Source of the DNA: Stenotrophomonas hibiscicola ATCC 19867 | GTDB lineage: Bacteria > Pseudomonadota > Gammaproteobacteria > Xanthomonadales > Xanthomonadaceae | Direction of reading: 5' to 3' | Length of the DNA stretch: 64,000 nucleotides | NCBI RefSeq assembly: GCF_000382065.1 | Contig: NZ_KB907500.1 | Coordinates: 717,001 to 781,000 of the forward strand | Shown here: piece after piece, positions 25,502-35,040 of the stretch | How the letters are laid out: every line of letters begins with the position of its first letter | Position numbering within the stretch: position 1 is the first letter of the stretch | Notes under the pieces: generated by a model | Told to the model about the DNA's origin: nothing | What the model saw: the letters and a program-made list of their open reading frames with translations, nothing else | The model's database searches: none | Made by a program: the position numbers and the translations under genes

Positions 25502-26242
25502 TTACCGCAGTGATCGCATGGCGCGTTTGCGGATGTAGGCGTTGGCATCGCTGTGGTGCTCGCGTTGCCAACCTGCGCACAGCCCACGCAGCCATTGCGG
25601 CTGCGTCTTGCCGGCATCGTTGAGCCAATTGCCGACGGAGTCCTGCACATAGCGCTCGGGGTCGTCGGCCAGCGCGTCCAGCAACGGCATTGCGTGTTGG
25701 GGCTGCTGCTTGAACAGCGCGATATGCGTAGCCCAGACGCCCCGGGGACGCAGCGCCTCGCAGGCGAAACGGCGCAGGTACGGCGATACTTCCTGCGTCC
25801 ACGGTTGCAGGTACCCAAGCGCCTGCAGCGGTGCAGCAACTATGTCCGCGCGCAGTGCCAGCCAGGCCCATTCGCGCACGCCGAAGTGCGGGTCATCGGC
25901 CAGCGTTCGTATCGCCTGCAGCTTCCCTGCCAGGGTCGTGCCGGCGTCACTGCCGATCAGGTAGCAGGCCCAGCCACGCACCGTATCGGAGGCGTGGCCC
26001 CGCCACTGCGCGGGATCGCCCTGTCCGCTGTCGCGCAGCAGGCGGGCGGCCAATGCCATGCGCTGGGTGATGCCCTTGCCTGCGGCGTCGCGCATGCGTT
26101 GCATTGCGTCCGGTTCGAGCACAGGTGCCACGACGTGCAGCAGTTCGGCGAAATCCACCGCCAGGCACTCGGCCAGGTGGGTGGCGGCGACGCGACCGGT
26201 GCTGAGCGCACGCAGGCGTTCGGCCGCAATGGGCGCGCTCAT
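25502..26242 (-). CDS. HEAT-repeat protein, DNA alkylation repair (AlkD)-like
   Basis: The 246-aa product is all-helical with repeated Trp/Arg-rich helices, as in AlkC/AlkD-type HEAT-like repeat glycosylases: WACYLIGSD, VREWAWLALRADI, VSPYLRRFACEALRPRGVW, and DDPERYVQDSVGNWLNDAGK near the end. AlkD enzymes remove N3- and N7-alkylpurines. The assignment is by pattern, and I did not locate a catalytic Asp with certainty. The ATG overlaps the MarR gene stop (ATGA), so the two are translationally coupled. Its stop TAA sits in a degenerate SMAG unit (GTAA). Confidence 0.8.
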   Translation of the reverse strand: MSAPIAAERLRALSTGRVAATHLAECLAVDFAELLHVVAPVLEPDAMQRMRDAAGKGITQRMALAARLLRDSGQGDPAQWRGHASDTVRGWACYLIGSDAGTTLAGKLQAIRTLADDPHFGVREWAWLALRADIVAAPLQALGYLQPWTQEVSPYLRRFACEALRPRGVWATHIALFKQQPQHAMPLLDALADDPERYVQDSVGNWLNDAGKTQPQWLRGLCAGWQREHHSDANAYIRKRAMRSLR

Positions 26243-26751
26243 GCAGCGGATTCCCGCCCGGCATCGGTGTGCTGCCAGACCTTGTGCAGCAACCGTGAAA
26301 GCTGCTGCTGTTCGTCGGCCTCCAACCCGTTGAACAGGCCCCCGATCCACTGCGTGTGCTGCTCGAACAGCGCCTCGGCGAGGCGTGTCCCCTGTGCGGT
26401 CAACACGATCCGCAGGCGGCGGCCATCTTCGGCATCGCCGTGGCGCTGCAGCAGGCCTTCGCGCTGCAGGCCGTCGAGCAGGCCACTGATGGTGGCGCGG
26501 GTCACGCCGGCACGCTCGGCCAGCTCATGCGGCGGCAGCGAGCCACCGGCCCCGTGCAGCAGGAACAACACGATGAAGCGGCCTTCGCTGAGGCCATGCG
26601 GTGCCAGCCGTGCGGCACAGTCGTGGTCGATGGCGGCAGACAGTGACAGCAGTTGGAAGCACAGGCGCAGCTGGGCCAGGTTTACCTCGCCGCGGCGCGC
26701 AGCTTCCTTGAGCAGAGCGGTGTGTTTTGCTTCCAGCATGCCGGCCACCAT
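26239..26751 (-). CDS. MarR-family transcriptional regulator
   Basis: A 170-aa winged-helix protein. The DNA-binding half reads LTAQGTRLAEALFEQH downstream of ELAERAGVTRATISGLLDGLQREGLL and the wing RHGDAEDGRRLRIVLT, all typical of MarR. ATG 26751 lies only 2 bp from an 18-bp palindrome, so the RNA would have almost no leader if this start is used; an alternative is ATG 26739. The regulator probably represses itself and the coupled HEAT-repeat gene. Ligand unknown. Confidence 0.9.
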   Translation of the reverse strand: MVAGMLEAKHTALLKEAARRGEVNLAQLRLCFQLLSLSAAIDHDCAARLAPHGLSEGRFIVLFLLHGAGGSLPPHELAERAGVTRATISGLLDGLQREGLLQRHGDAEDGRRLRIVLTAQGTRLAEALFEQHTQWIGGLFNGLEADEQQQLSRLLHKVWQHTDAGRESAA

Positions 26752-26752
26752 G

Positions 26753-26770
26753 TGATTAGGCGCCTAATCA
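26753..26770. promoter_or_regulatory. 18-bp perfect palindrome, probable MarR operator
   Basis: TGATTAGGCGCCTAATCA is its own reverse complement and contains TTAGGCGCCTAA, a MarR-type operator pattern. It abuts the start codon of the MarR gene, suggesting autoregulation. Confidence 0.7.
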
Positions 26771-26845
26771 TAATCGATTTTCGCCCATGGAACCACGCTG
26801 TGCGGAGCATGCGGGGCCGGGTCCGGCCAAGTCCGCGCATCACCC

Positions 26846-26876
26846 AAAAAGAAAAACCCCGCCTTGCGGCAGGGTT
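26846..26876 (-). terminator. Terminator after groEL
   Basis: On the minus strand a 9-bp stem (AACCCTGCC/GGCGGGGTT, one T-G wobble) with a GCAA tetraloop is followed by a T-rich run. It lies about 60 bp beyond the groEL stop. Confidence 0.8.
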
Positions 26877-26937
26877 CTTCTCTACAACGGGAAGGTATGC
26901 CGACCCAGGGCCGGCATCCCAATGCCAGGGCGAGGAC

Positions 26938-28593
<1,656 letters not shown>

Positions 28594-28605
28594 TTACCTC
28601 ATCTG

Positions 28606-28630
28606 GTAGCGCCGGGCCATGCCCGGCGGC
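28606..28630. repeat. SMAG-type GTAG unit between groES and groEL
   Basis: GTAG is followed by CGCCGGGCCATGCCCGGCGG. This intra-operon palindrome lies about 20 bp before the groEL start on the minus strand and could influence the relative yield of the two proteins. Confidence 0.7.
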
Positions 28631-28671
28631 TGGGTGTTGGAATCAGGGGATGGAACAGGTCGCGCCGGGGC

Positions 28672-28959
28672 TCAGCCGATGACGGCGAGCACGTCGTCTT
28701 CGCGCAGGACCTTGTATTCGACGCCTTCGCTCTTGTACGAGCTGCCGGCGTACTGGCCGTAGATGACCTTGTCGCCGACCTTCAGCGACGGCGCGCGCAC
28801 GTTGCCGTTGTCCAGCGGCTTGCCCGGGCCGACGGCCACGACCTCACCCTTGGTGGACTTTTCCTTGGCCGAGTCGGGGATGACGATGCCACCGGCGGAG
28901 ATTTCGTCGGCTTCGATCGGCTTGACCACAACGCGGTCGTGCAGCGGCTTGATGCTCAT
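28672..28959 (-). CDS. groS: 10-kDa co-chaperonin GroES
   Basis: GroES caps the GroEL ring during folding. The 95-aa protein starts [19 protein letters not shown] and has the mobile loop [21 protein letters not shown], then the conserved [13 protein letters not shown] and the C-terminal [12 protein letters not shown]. It is the first gene of the operon and lies close to the CIRCE element and a sigma-32-type promoter. Its length is normal. Confidence 0.98.
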   Translation of the reverse strand: MSIKPLHDRVVVKPIEADEISAGGIVIPDSAKEKSTKGEVVAVGPGKPLDNGNVRAPSLKVGDKVIYGQYAGSSYKSEGVEYKVLREDDVLAVIG

Positions 28960-29005
28960 AGGAGACCTCTTAAGTGATTGATTGGTCTAAAAAAGTCCGG
29001 CGATG

Positions 29006-29032
29006 TTAGCACTCGCCCCAGGCGAGTGCCAG
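29006..29032. promoter_or_regulatory. CIRCE element (HrcA operator)
   Basis: TTAGCACTC and GAGTGCCAG are separated by exactly 9 bp, matching CIRCE (TTAGCACTC-N9-GAGTGCTAA) with two mismatches in the right arm. It lies in the groES leader, where HrcA would block transcription when chaperonin is abundant. Confidence 0.85.
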
Positions 29033-29074
29033 AACCGCACGTGAAGAAACCCGACAACGTCGGGAGCAGGGCAG

Positions 29075-29102
29075 AGATGGAGCCCCGCCGCCCCCTTTCA
29101 AG
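29075..29102 (-). promoter_or_regulatory. Sigma-32 (RpoH)-type promoter of groES-groEL
   Basis: On the minus strand CTTGAAA (29102-29096), a 13-bp spacer and CTCCATCT (29082-29075) match the heat-shock consensus CTTGAAA and CCCCATNT. An A/T-rich run (29110-29124) lies just upstream. Transcription would start about 35 bp before CIRCE. Confidence 0.8.
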
Positions 29103-29182
29103 GGCCGAATGAAAAAAATTTTTCCACCCGCGCGCCTCGGCCAGGGCGTCGGTCCAGATCAATTTCGGTGACAAGCGTCGCA

Positions 29183-29200
29183 CTGTCAGACATCTGACGT
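29183..29200 (+). promoter_or_regulatory. Possible Pho box upstream of the secreted endonuclease
   Basis: CTGTCAG, four bases, then CTGACGT gives two direct repeats with the 11-nt period of PhoB boxes (consensus CTGTCAT twice). They match 6/7 and 5/7. It lies 72 bp before the endonuclease start. Phosphate control is only a suggestion. Confidence 0.35.
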
Positions 29201-29271
29201 TCATTTACGACAAAGTGTCACTGGATCGGCCTTAGGCTCGGTCCGGCATTCCCAATCACAAGGAGGAGTCG

Positions 29272-31062
29272 ATGCGATTGCTGTCCCCGCTTGCCGCTGC
29301 CTGCCTGCTGGCGCTGGCCGCTGCGCCGGCCCAGGCCGAGGTCTTCATCAACGAACTGCACTACGACGACAGCACCGCCGCCGGTGACGTCGGCGAAGCG
29401 ATCGAGGTCGTAGCCACTGCCGGTGAGGACCTGTCCGGCTACCGCCTGTACCTCTACAACGGCAGCAATCCGTCCGCCGCCACCGTCTATGCCAACAACC
29501 CGGTCCCGGCCGGCACCGCCGCCGGCTGCGGCAGCGCCACCATCGCCGTGGTCAGTTACCCGACCAACGGGATCCAGAACGGCCCGACCGACGGCATCGC
29601 CCTGGTCGATGCCAGTGGCAAAGTGGTCCAGTTCCTCAGCTATGAGGGCGCCATCACCGCCTCCGGTGGCCCTGCCGCCGGCATGACCAGCCAGAACATC
29701 CCGGTAGCCGAGACCAACAGCACCGCGCCGGGCACCTCGTTGCAGCTGACCGGCAGCGGCAGCCAGTACACCCACTTCACCTGGGCCGAATCGGCCGGCC
29801 AGACCTTCGGCAGCTGCAACAACGGCCAGACTTTCAGCGGCGGTGGCACGCCAGGCCCGAACACGCCGCCGTCGGTGTCCACCACCACCCCGGCGCAGGG
29901 CAGCAGCACCTTCCCGGCTGCGGCCGATCTGGAAGTGGTGTTCAGCGAAACCGTGAACCTGGCCAGCGGCGCGTTCGCGCTGAGCTGCGGCACCTCCGGC
30001 AGCGTGCCGCTGACCTTCCCGGCCAGCGGCCGCAGCGTGAAGCTGTCCACCAACACCGCGCTGGTGGCCGGTGAAGCCTGCCGCTTCGACATCCGCGCCG
30101 CGCGCATCACCGACCTGCTGGGCGCGCACCCGGCCGCCGACAGCCGCATCGCCTTCACCGTGGCCAGCACCGGCGGCAATCCGGACCCGGGCAACCCGGG
30201 CGTGCCGGCCGGCTACTACTCCAGGGTCAACACCAGCAGCCCCAGCCAGCTGCGCTGCTCGCTGCACGCCACCATCAAGGGCCATACCGCCTACCCGTAC
30301 AGCGGCTCGGGCACCAATACCTGGACCATCCTGGAAATCGCCGACGAGGATCCGAACAACCCGAACCGCATCCTCGATGCCTACCGCAACCGCAGCTACG
30401 CCAAGGTCAGTGATCGTGCGGGCACCGGCAGCGGCCTGACCTACAACCGCGAGCACACCTGGCCGAACTCGCTGGGCTTTGCCAGCACCACCGGCGACAA
30501 GGGCCTGCCCTACGCGCCGTACACCGATACCCACATGCTGTACCTGACCGACGCGCAGTGGAACGCCGACCGCGGCAACAAGCCGTTCGGCAGGTGCGAT
30601 GCCAGCTGCGGTGAGCGTGCCACCGAAGCCAACAATGGGCAGGGCGGCGGCAGTGGTGGCTATCCGGGCAACTCCAACTGGGTGCGCACGCCGGACGGCA
30701 ACACCGGCACGTTCGAGGTGTGGGGCAAGCGCAAGGGCGACATGGCGCGCGCGGTGATGTACATGGCGATCCGCTATGAGGGTGGCAAGGATGCGGCCAC
30801 CGGTCAGTCCGAGCCGGACCTGGAGCTGACCGACGACCGCAGCAGGATCGTCAAGACCAGCAGTTCGCCGGCCTACATGGGCCTGCTGTCGACGCTGATC
30901 GACTGGCACCTGTCCGATCCGCCGGATGATGCCGAGCGTGCCCGCAATGACGTGGTCTACAGCTTCCAGGGCAATCGCAACCCGTTCATCGACCACCCCG
31001 AGTGGGCGACCCCGGCCCTGTTCACCTCGGCCAAGCCAGCCACCTGCCAGCTGGCCAACTGA
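29272..31062 (+). CDS. Secreted endonuclease I family protein with lamin-tail and Ig-like domains
   Basis: A 596-aa exported nuclease. Residues 1-22 are a signal peptide. A lamin-tail-like domain follows (about 22-160, VFINELHYDDSTAAGDVGEAIEV), then a Big_5/SbsA-type Ig-like domain (about 195-300, NTPPSVSTTTPAQGSSTFP and LEVVFSETVNL). The C-terminal endonuclease I domain (about 310-595) has the catalytic YNREHTWPNSLGF (His392), SDRAGTGSG, DTHMLYLTD and NRNPFIDHPEW. It probably degrades extracellular DNA for nutrients or in biofilm. Regulation by phosphate is possible (29183-29200). Confidence 0.93.
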   Translation: MRLLSPLAAACLLALAAAPAQAEVFINELHYDDSTAAGDVGEAIEVVATAGEDLSGYRLYLYNGSNPSAATVYANNPVPAGTAAGCGSATIAVVSYPTNGIQNGPTDGIALVDASGKVVQFLSYEGAITASGGPAAGMTSQNIPVAETNSTAPGTSLQLTGSGSQYTHFTWAESAGQTFGSCNNGQTFSGGGTPGPNTPPSVSTTTPAQGSSTFPAAADLEVVFSETVNLASGAFALSCGTSGSVPLTFPASGRSVKLSTNTALVAGEACRFDIRAARITDLLGAHPAADSRIAFTVASTGGNPDPGNPGVPAGYYSRVNTSSPSQLRCSLHATIKGHTAYPYSGSGTNTWTILEIADEDPNNPNRILDAYRNRSYAKVSDRAGTGSGLTYNREHTWPNSLGFASTTGDKGLPYAPYTDTHMLYLTDAQWNADRGNKPFGRCDASCGERATEANNGQGGGSGGYPGNSNWVRTPDGNTGTFEVWGKRKGDMARAVMYMAIRYEGGKDAATGQSEPDLELTDDRSRIVKTSSSPAYMGLLSTLIDWHLSDPPDDAERARNDVVYSFQGNRNPFIDHPEWATPALFTSAKPATCQLAN

Positions 31063-31085
31063 CCGCGCAACGCTGCGGTCCACTG

Positions 31086-31113
31086 CCGCCGCCGGGCCCT
31101 GACCCGGCGGCGG
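31086..31113 (+). terminator. GC-rich hairpin after the endonuclease gene
   Basis: CCGCCGCCGGG (31086-31096) pairs with CCCGGCGGCGG (31103-31113) across a 6-nt loop. No T run follows, so it may act with Rho. A TATACT -10-like box (31117-31122) just downstream may serve cutA. Confidence 0.5.
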
Positions 31114-31130
31114 CCCTATACTCGACGGTC

Positions 31131-31469
31131 ATGTCGACCGTCGATCCCGTCCTGCTGCTGTTGACCACCTGCCCGGACCGGGCCAGTGCCGAGCGCATCG
31201 CGCACGCGCTGGTAGGCGAGCGCTTGGCGGCGTGCGTGACCCGTCTCGACGGCGCACAGTCGACCTACCGCTGGCAGGGCGAGGTGACCACCGACGCGGA
31301 GCTGCAGCTGCTGGTGAAAACCACCTCGAGCCGCGTCGATGACGCAATCGCCCGGATCGTCGAACTGCATCCGTATGAACTCCCGGAGTGCATCGCGGTC
31401 GAAACCCGGGCCGGCCTGCCGGCGTATCTGGATTGGATCCGGGCACAGACCCGGGAGGACACTGATTGA
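31131..31469 (+). CDS. cutA: Divalent-cation tolerance protein CutA
   Basis: A 112-aa trimeric PII-like fold protein. It contains LLLLTTCPDRASAERIAHALVGERLAACV, then YRWQGEVTTDAELQLLVKTT and ELHPYELPECIAV, which together are diagnostic of CutA. It is linked to copper tolerance in E. coli, where cutA is also next to dsbD. The ATG at 31131 was chosen by the family N-terminus; the frame is open upstream into the previous gene tail. It overlaps dsbD by 4 bp. Confidence 0.94.
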   Translation: MSTVDPVLLLLTTCPDRASAERIAHALVGERLAACVTRLDGAQSTYRWQGEVTTDAELQLLVKTTSSRVDDAIARIVELHPYELPECIAVETRAGLPAYLDWIRAQTREDTD

Positions 31470-33850
31470 AGACTCTGTTTGCGCGTGGCGCTGCCTTGTG
31501 CGCCCTGTTGTGCCTTTCGCTGCCCGCCTTCGCCCTGGATGAGAAAGACCTGCTGCCGGTGGACCAGGCGTTCGCATTGACCGCCACTGCCCCCGAACGT
31601 GGCCAGGTGCAGCTGCAGTTCAAGATCGCGCCAGGCTATTACCTGTATCGCCACCGCACCAGCGTCAAAGCCGACCCGGCCTTCAATGCCGGCGCGCTGC
31701 AGATGCCCAAGGGCGACAAGCACCACGACGATTTCTTCGGCGAGGTCGAGACCTATCGCGAGCGCCTGCTGGCCACCCTGCCCGGCACGCCGACCGACGC
31801 TGCCGGCACCATCAGCCTGGAAGTGCGTTATCAGGGCTGCGCCGATGCCGGTGTCTGCTACCCGCCGCAGAAGCGCGTGGTGCAGGTCACCCTGCCGGGC
31901 GCCGGTGCGGCGGCGGCGGTGCCTGCCGCGCGTGCCGGTGCGGCCAGCCCGTTCAATAACCCGCTGGCCGGTGCCGGCAACAGCGGTGGCCTGCGCCTGC
32001 CGGGCGCGGCCAACAACAGCCAGGCCCTGCCGCTGCCGTCGGAACAGGCGTTCGGCTTCGATGCCATCGCCAGCGACGGCAACACCCTGCTGCTGCGCTT
32101 CAGCCCAGCGCCCGGCTATTACCTGTATCGCGACCGCACCTCGCTGAAGCTGGAAGGCAGCGCCGGCGTGCTGGCCGGCAAGCCGCGCTGGCCAGCCGCG
32201 CAATCGCATCGCGACGAGCACTTCGGCGATGTCTCGGTCTACTTCAACCAGGTGGAAGTACCGCTGCCGCTGCGCCGCGCTGTCACTGATGCCGTCGACA
32301 GCACCCTGGTGGTGACCTTCCAGGGCTGCCAGACCGATGGCATCTGCTACCCGCCGATGACCCGCCGGGTGAAGCTGTCGATTCCGGCCGGCAAGGTCAG
32401 CGCCAGCGCCGACCAGGCGCCAGCGCGCAATGACGTGATCAACCCGCTGCCTGCTGCCAACGGTGCACCGCGCGAAGCCGCCAACGGCGCCCCGCTGCGC
32501 CTGCTGCCAACCGTGCCCAACACGGATGCAGCGGCACCGGCCGCCGCAGGTGGCGCCACCGCCAGCAGTGAATTCGCCACCGATGCACAGGGCGACAATG
32601 CGCTGCGCACGCGTCCGCCGGTGACGACGCCGAATCCTGATCGTTCGTTCGTCTGGGTCCTGCTGCTGGCGCTGGCCGGTGGCCTGGTACTGAACCTGAT
32701 GCCCTGCGTGCTGCCGATCCTCTCGCTGAAGGTGCTGAGCCTAGCGCAGAGCGGCGAAAGCGCGCAGCGCGCACGCAGCCACGCGCTCTGGTACACGCTG
32801 GGCGTGCTGGTCGCGTTCGCCGTGATCGGCGCGTTGATGGTCGGCCTGCGCGCGATCGGCAATGCCGTCGGCATCGGCTTCCAGCTGCAGCACCCGGGTG
32901 TGGTGGCGGCGCTGGCCTACATCATGTTCGCGGTAGGCCTGAGCCTGTCCGGCGTGTTCACCCTGGGCGGCGGCATCGGCAATCTGGGCCAGTCGCTGGC
33001 CAGCCGCAGCGGCCCGGCCGGTGACTTCTTCACCGGTGCGCTGGCCTGCGTGGTCGGCAGTGCCTGCGTCGGCCCGTTCATGGGTGGCGCGATCGCCTAC
33101 GCGTTCATTGCCCCGCCGCTGAAGGCGATGACCGTGTTCCTGTTCCTCGGCCTGGGCCTGGCGCTGCCGTTCCTGCTGATCGGCTTCGTGCCGGCGCTCG
33201 CACGCCGCCTGCCCAAGCCGGGCCCGTGGATGGAAACGCTCAAGCACGTGCTGGCCTTCCCGATGTATGCCACCGCGCTGTGGCTGCTGTGGGTGCTGGG
33301 CAAGCAGCGTGGCGTGGATGGCATGGCGCTGGTGCTGGGTGGCCTGCTGCTGCTGGCGTTCGGCCTGTGGCTGTTCGAGCGCAACCGCTGGACCGGCTCG
33401 CGTGCGGTGACACTGCTGGGCGTACTGCTGGCGATCGGCGCGCTGGTGCCGGCCTGGGGTGTGACCCAGCTCGCACCGCCGGCGCGGGCCGCACAGGCCG
33501 CCAGCGACAACGTGGTCGAGTATTCACCGCAGTTGCTGGACCGCCTGCGCGCCGACAACCGCGTGGTGTTCGTCAACATGACCGCCGACTGGTGCGTAAG
33601 CTGCAAGGCCAACGAGCGCGCGGTGCTGTCGCGGCCGGAATTCAAGGAACTGCTCAAGCGCACCAACGCGGTGTACATGCGCGGCGACTACACCAATGTC
33701 GACCCGCAGATCACCACGTTCCTGGAAGAGCACAAGGCCGTCGGCGTGCCACTGTACGTCGTGTACGGCCCCGGCGCGCCGCCGACCGTGCTGCCGACCC
33801 TGCTGACCCTGGCGGTGGTGGAGGAAGCGCTGCTGCGCACCGCACGATGA
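31466..33850 (+). CDS. dsbD: Thiol:disulfide interchange protein DsbD with two N-terminal alpha domains
   Basis: DsbD carries electrons from cytosolic thioredoxin to periplasmic DsbC, TlpA and others. The TTG start overlaps the cutA stop (TTGA). After a signal peptide come two tandem DsbD-alpha domains, about 24-150 with YQGCADAGVCYPP and about 185-310 with FQGCQTDGICYPP, each with its Cys pair. The membrane beta domain spans about 392-668 (LMPCVLPILSLKVL). The gamma thioredoxin domain has DWCVSCK (about 708). E. coli DsbD has one alpha domain, so the 794-aa length reflects a duplication. Confidence 0.94.
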   Translation: MKTLFARGAALCALLCLSLPAFALDEKDLLPVDQAFALTATAPERGQVQLQFKIAPGYYLYRHRTSVKADPAFNAGALQMPKGDKHHDDFFGEVETYRERLLATLPGTPTDAAGTISLEVRYQGCADAGVCYPPQKRVVQVTLPGAGAAAAVPAARAGAASPFNNPLAGAGNSGGLRLPGAANNSQALPLPSEQAFGFDAIASDGNTLLLRFSPAPGYYLYRDRTSLKLEGSAGVLAGKPRWPAAQSHRDEHFGDVSVYFNQVEVPLPLRRAVTDAVDSTLVVTFQGCQTDGICYPPMTRRVKLSIPAGKVSASADQAPARNDVINPLPAANGAPREAANGAPLRLLPTVPNTDAAAPAAAGGATASSEFATDAQGDNALRTRPPVTTPNPDRSFVWVLLLALAGGLVLNLMPCVLPILSLKVLSLAQSGESAQRARSHALWYTLGVLVAFAVIGALMVGLRAIGNAVGIGFQLQHPGVVAALAYIMFAVGLSLSGVFTLGGGIGNLGQSLASRSGPAGDFFTGALACVVGSACVGPFMGGAIAYAFIAPPLKAMTVFLFLGLGLALPFLLIGFVPALARRLPKPGPWMETLKHVLAFPMYATALWLLWVLGKQRGVDGMALVLGGLLLLAFGLWLFERNRWTGSRAVTLLGVLLAIGALVPAWGVTQLAPPARAAQAASDNVVEYSPQLLDRLRADNRVVFVNMTADWCVSCKANERAVLSRPEFKELLKRTNAVYMRGDYTNVDPQITTFLEEHKAVGVPLYVVYGPGAPPTVLPTLLTLAVVEEALLRTAR

Positions 33851-34410
33851 AGTGGCAACGGCCAGCGCTGCTGTGGACAGCGGTGCTGGCCGCCGGCCTT
33901 GGCCTGTGGGCCGGCCATCGATTGACACCGGCGCCGGTGGCGCCTGAGGCCGTGCCGGGAGCGCCTGCTGTGGCGGCTGCCGCACCCACCCTGCAGGTCG
34001 GCGACAGCCTGCCCGCACTGTCGCTGCCGGATCTTGAAGGCCGGCCGCTGGACCTGCGCCAGCACGCTGGCGGTCGCCCGCTGTTGATCAATGTCTGGGC
34101 CAGCTGGTGCGCGCCCTGCGTTGAAGAAATGCCCGAACTGGCGCGTTTCGCACATGTCCAGGGCGAGCACGGTGTGCAGGTGCTGGGACTGGCGCTGGAT
34201 ACGCCGGAGGACGTGCGCCGTTTCCTGCAGCGGGTACCGGTGGATTACCCGATCGTGATCGAGACCCCGGGGCCGCGCGATGCCAGCGTGCAGCTGGGCA
34301 ATACACAGGGCCTGCTGCCCTACAGCGTGCTGTTCGATGCACAGGGGCGGCTGGTGAAAGCGAAGCTGGGGCCGTTCGCCCACGGCGAGATCGACAGCTG
34401 GGTGAAGTGA
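33847..34410 (+). CDS. TlpA/ResA-like membrane-anchored thioredoxin
   Basis: The 187-aa protein has an N-terminal signal anchor (LLWTAVLAAGLGLWAG) and an Ala/Pro linker. The thioredoxin fold then shows LPALSLPDLEGRPLDL, the active site NVWASWCAPCVEEMP (CAPC about 88-91), and YSVLFDAQGRLVKAK. It lies in the periplasm and most likely receives electrons from DsbD: its ATG overlaps the dsbD stop (ATGA). A role in cytochrome c maturation or disulfide reduction is inferred from this pairing. Confidence 0.92.
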   Translation: MKWQRPALLWTAVLAAGLGLWAGHRLTPAPVAPEAVPGAPAVAAAAPTLQVGDSLPALSLPDLEGRPLDLRQHAGGRPLLINVWASWCAPCVEEMPELARFAHVQGEHGVQVLGLALDTPEDVRRFLQRVPVDYPIVIETPGPRDASVQLGNTQGLLPYSVLFDAQGRLVKAKLGPFAHGEIDSWVK

Positions 34411-34420
34411 GGGTGTTTTT

Positions 34421-34619
34421 TTGCAGGGCTTGCAGCCCTGCACCCTGCTCAATGCAACGGCAACGGCCAGAGCCAAAGCCAAAGCGGGCTTTCCGTGGGA
34501 TGGCGGGGCGCTGTGGCTGTGCAGGACACGCCGTAAACCCGTCCATGGGGGCTCGATGGCGCCATCCATGGCGCCAACGGTCCTGCACAGCCACACCGCC
34601 CCACCTTCGACAGATTCCG
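34421..34619. repeat. Structured ~200-bp repeat, left copy
   Basis: In order: a GCAGGGCT/AGCCCTGC hairpin (34423-34441), a linker, GGCTTTCCGTGGG, a long stem (34505-34527 with 34580-34602, one mismatch), an inner GGCGCCAT/ATGGCGCC hairpin (34558-34575), and TTCGACAGATT. An inverted copy with the same architecture lies at 34742-34943. The long and inner stems differ in sequence between the copies yet stay paired. It is not an SMAG unit. Confidence 0.8.
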
Positions 34620-34741
34620 CCGGCTGTTGGTAGGTGTCGACCTTGGTCGACACATCTGTCAGATATCGAATGAAATTCCGGGGTCAGATCCGTTTTCCTA
34701 CGGAAAACGGATCTGACCCCAAGAGTATTTCCGACAGATCG
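34620..34741. other. Spacer between the two structured repeats
   Basis: About 120 bp with no gene. It contains a GTCGACCTTGGTCGAC palindrome and the GGGGTC element at 34680-34720. I see no open frame with a ribosome-binding site. Confidence 0.7.
34680..34720. repeat. GGGGTC/GACCCC inverted repeat
   Basis: Two exactly complementary 19-bp arms (34680-34698 and 34702-34720) flank a 3-nt loop. It belongs to the same family as 9897-9936 and 20789-20827 but has a longer inner stem (CCGTTTTCC/GGAAAACGG). Confidence 0.9.
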
Positions 34742-34943
34742 CGGAAATCTGTCGAAGGCGGGGTGGGTCCGGTTGAGGGGGCGTGAGCCGCATGGATGCG
34801 GCGACCGAGCTTACATGGACGTACCTGCAGCGTCCCCCTCAACCGGACCCACCCCGCCAACCCACGGAAAGCCAGCTTTTGACGTTGACGTTGCTCCGGC
34901 TTGTAGCGGGTGCAGGGCTGCAAAGCCCTGCAACAAAACCCTC
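34742..34943. repeat. Structured ~200-bp repeat, right (inverted) copy
   Basis: Read on the minus strand it matches the left copy in order: GCAGGGCT hairpin (34911-34940), GGCTTTCCGTGGG (34862-34874), then a 25-bp perfect stem (34757-34781 with 34834-34858), an inner hairpin (34787-34802), and TTCGACAGATT. The stem sequences are unlike those in the left copy but fully paired. Confidence 0.8.
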
Positions 34944-34976
34944 CTTGACCGTAGCCCGTCCGCCACGGAGAATTCC

Positions 34977-34995
34977 GCGATTAATTCTCATTTGC
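34977..34995. promoter_or_regulatory. Fur-box-like site
   Basis: GCGATTAATTCTCATTTGC reads GCAAATGAGAATTAATCGC on the other strand, close to the Fur consensus (AATGAGAATNATT). GAGAATT and AATTCTC also form an inverted repeat here. The site lies 45 bp before the PepSY-reductase start, so iron repression is likely. Confidence 0.6.
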
Positions 34996-35040
34996 TGTTG
35001 CGCAGGATGCGGGCGGCAGCCTTCGGGGCCCCCTCCTTCG

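Noticed and set aside
34421..34943. Insertion sequence or transposase remnant
   Set aside because: No transposase-like frame occurs between or around the two copies, and no target duplication is evident.
34783..35040. Longer N-terminus of the PepSY reductase
   Set aside because: The in-frame extension is coded by the right structured repeat and has no protein-like composition. The family N-terminus starts at 35041.
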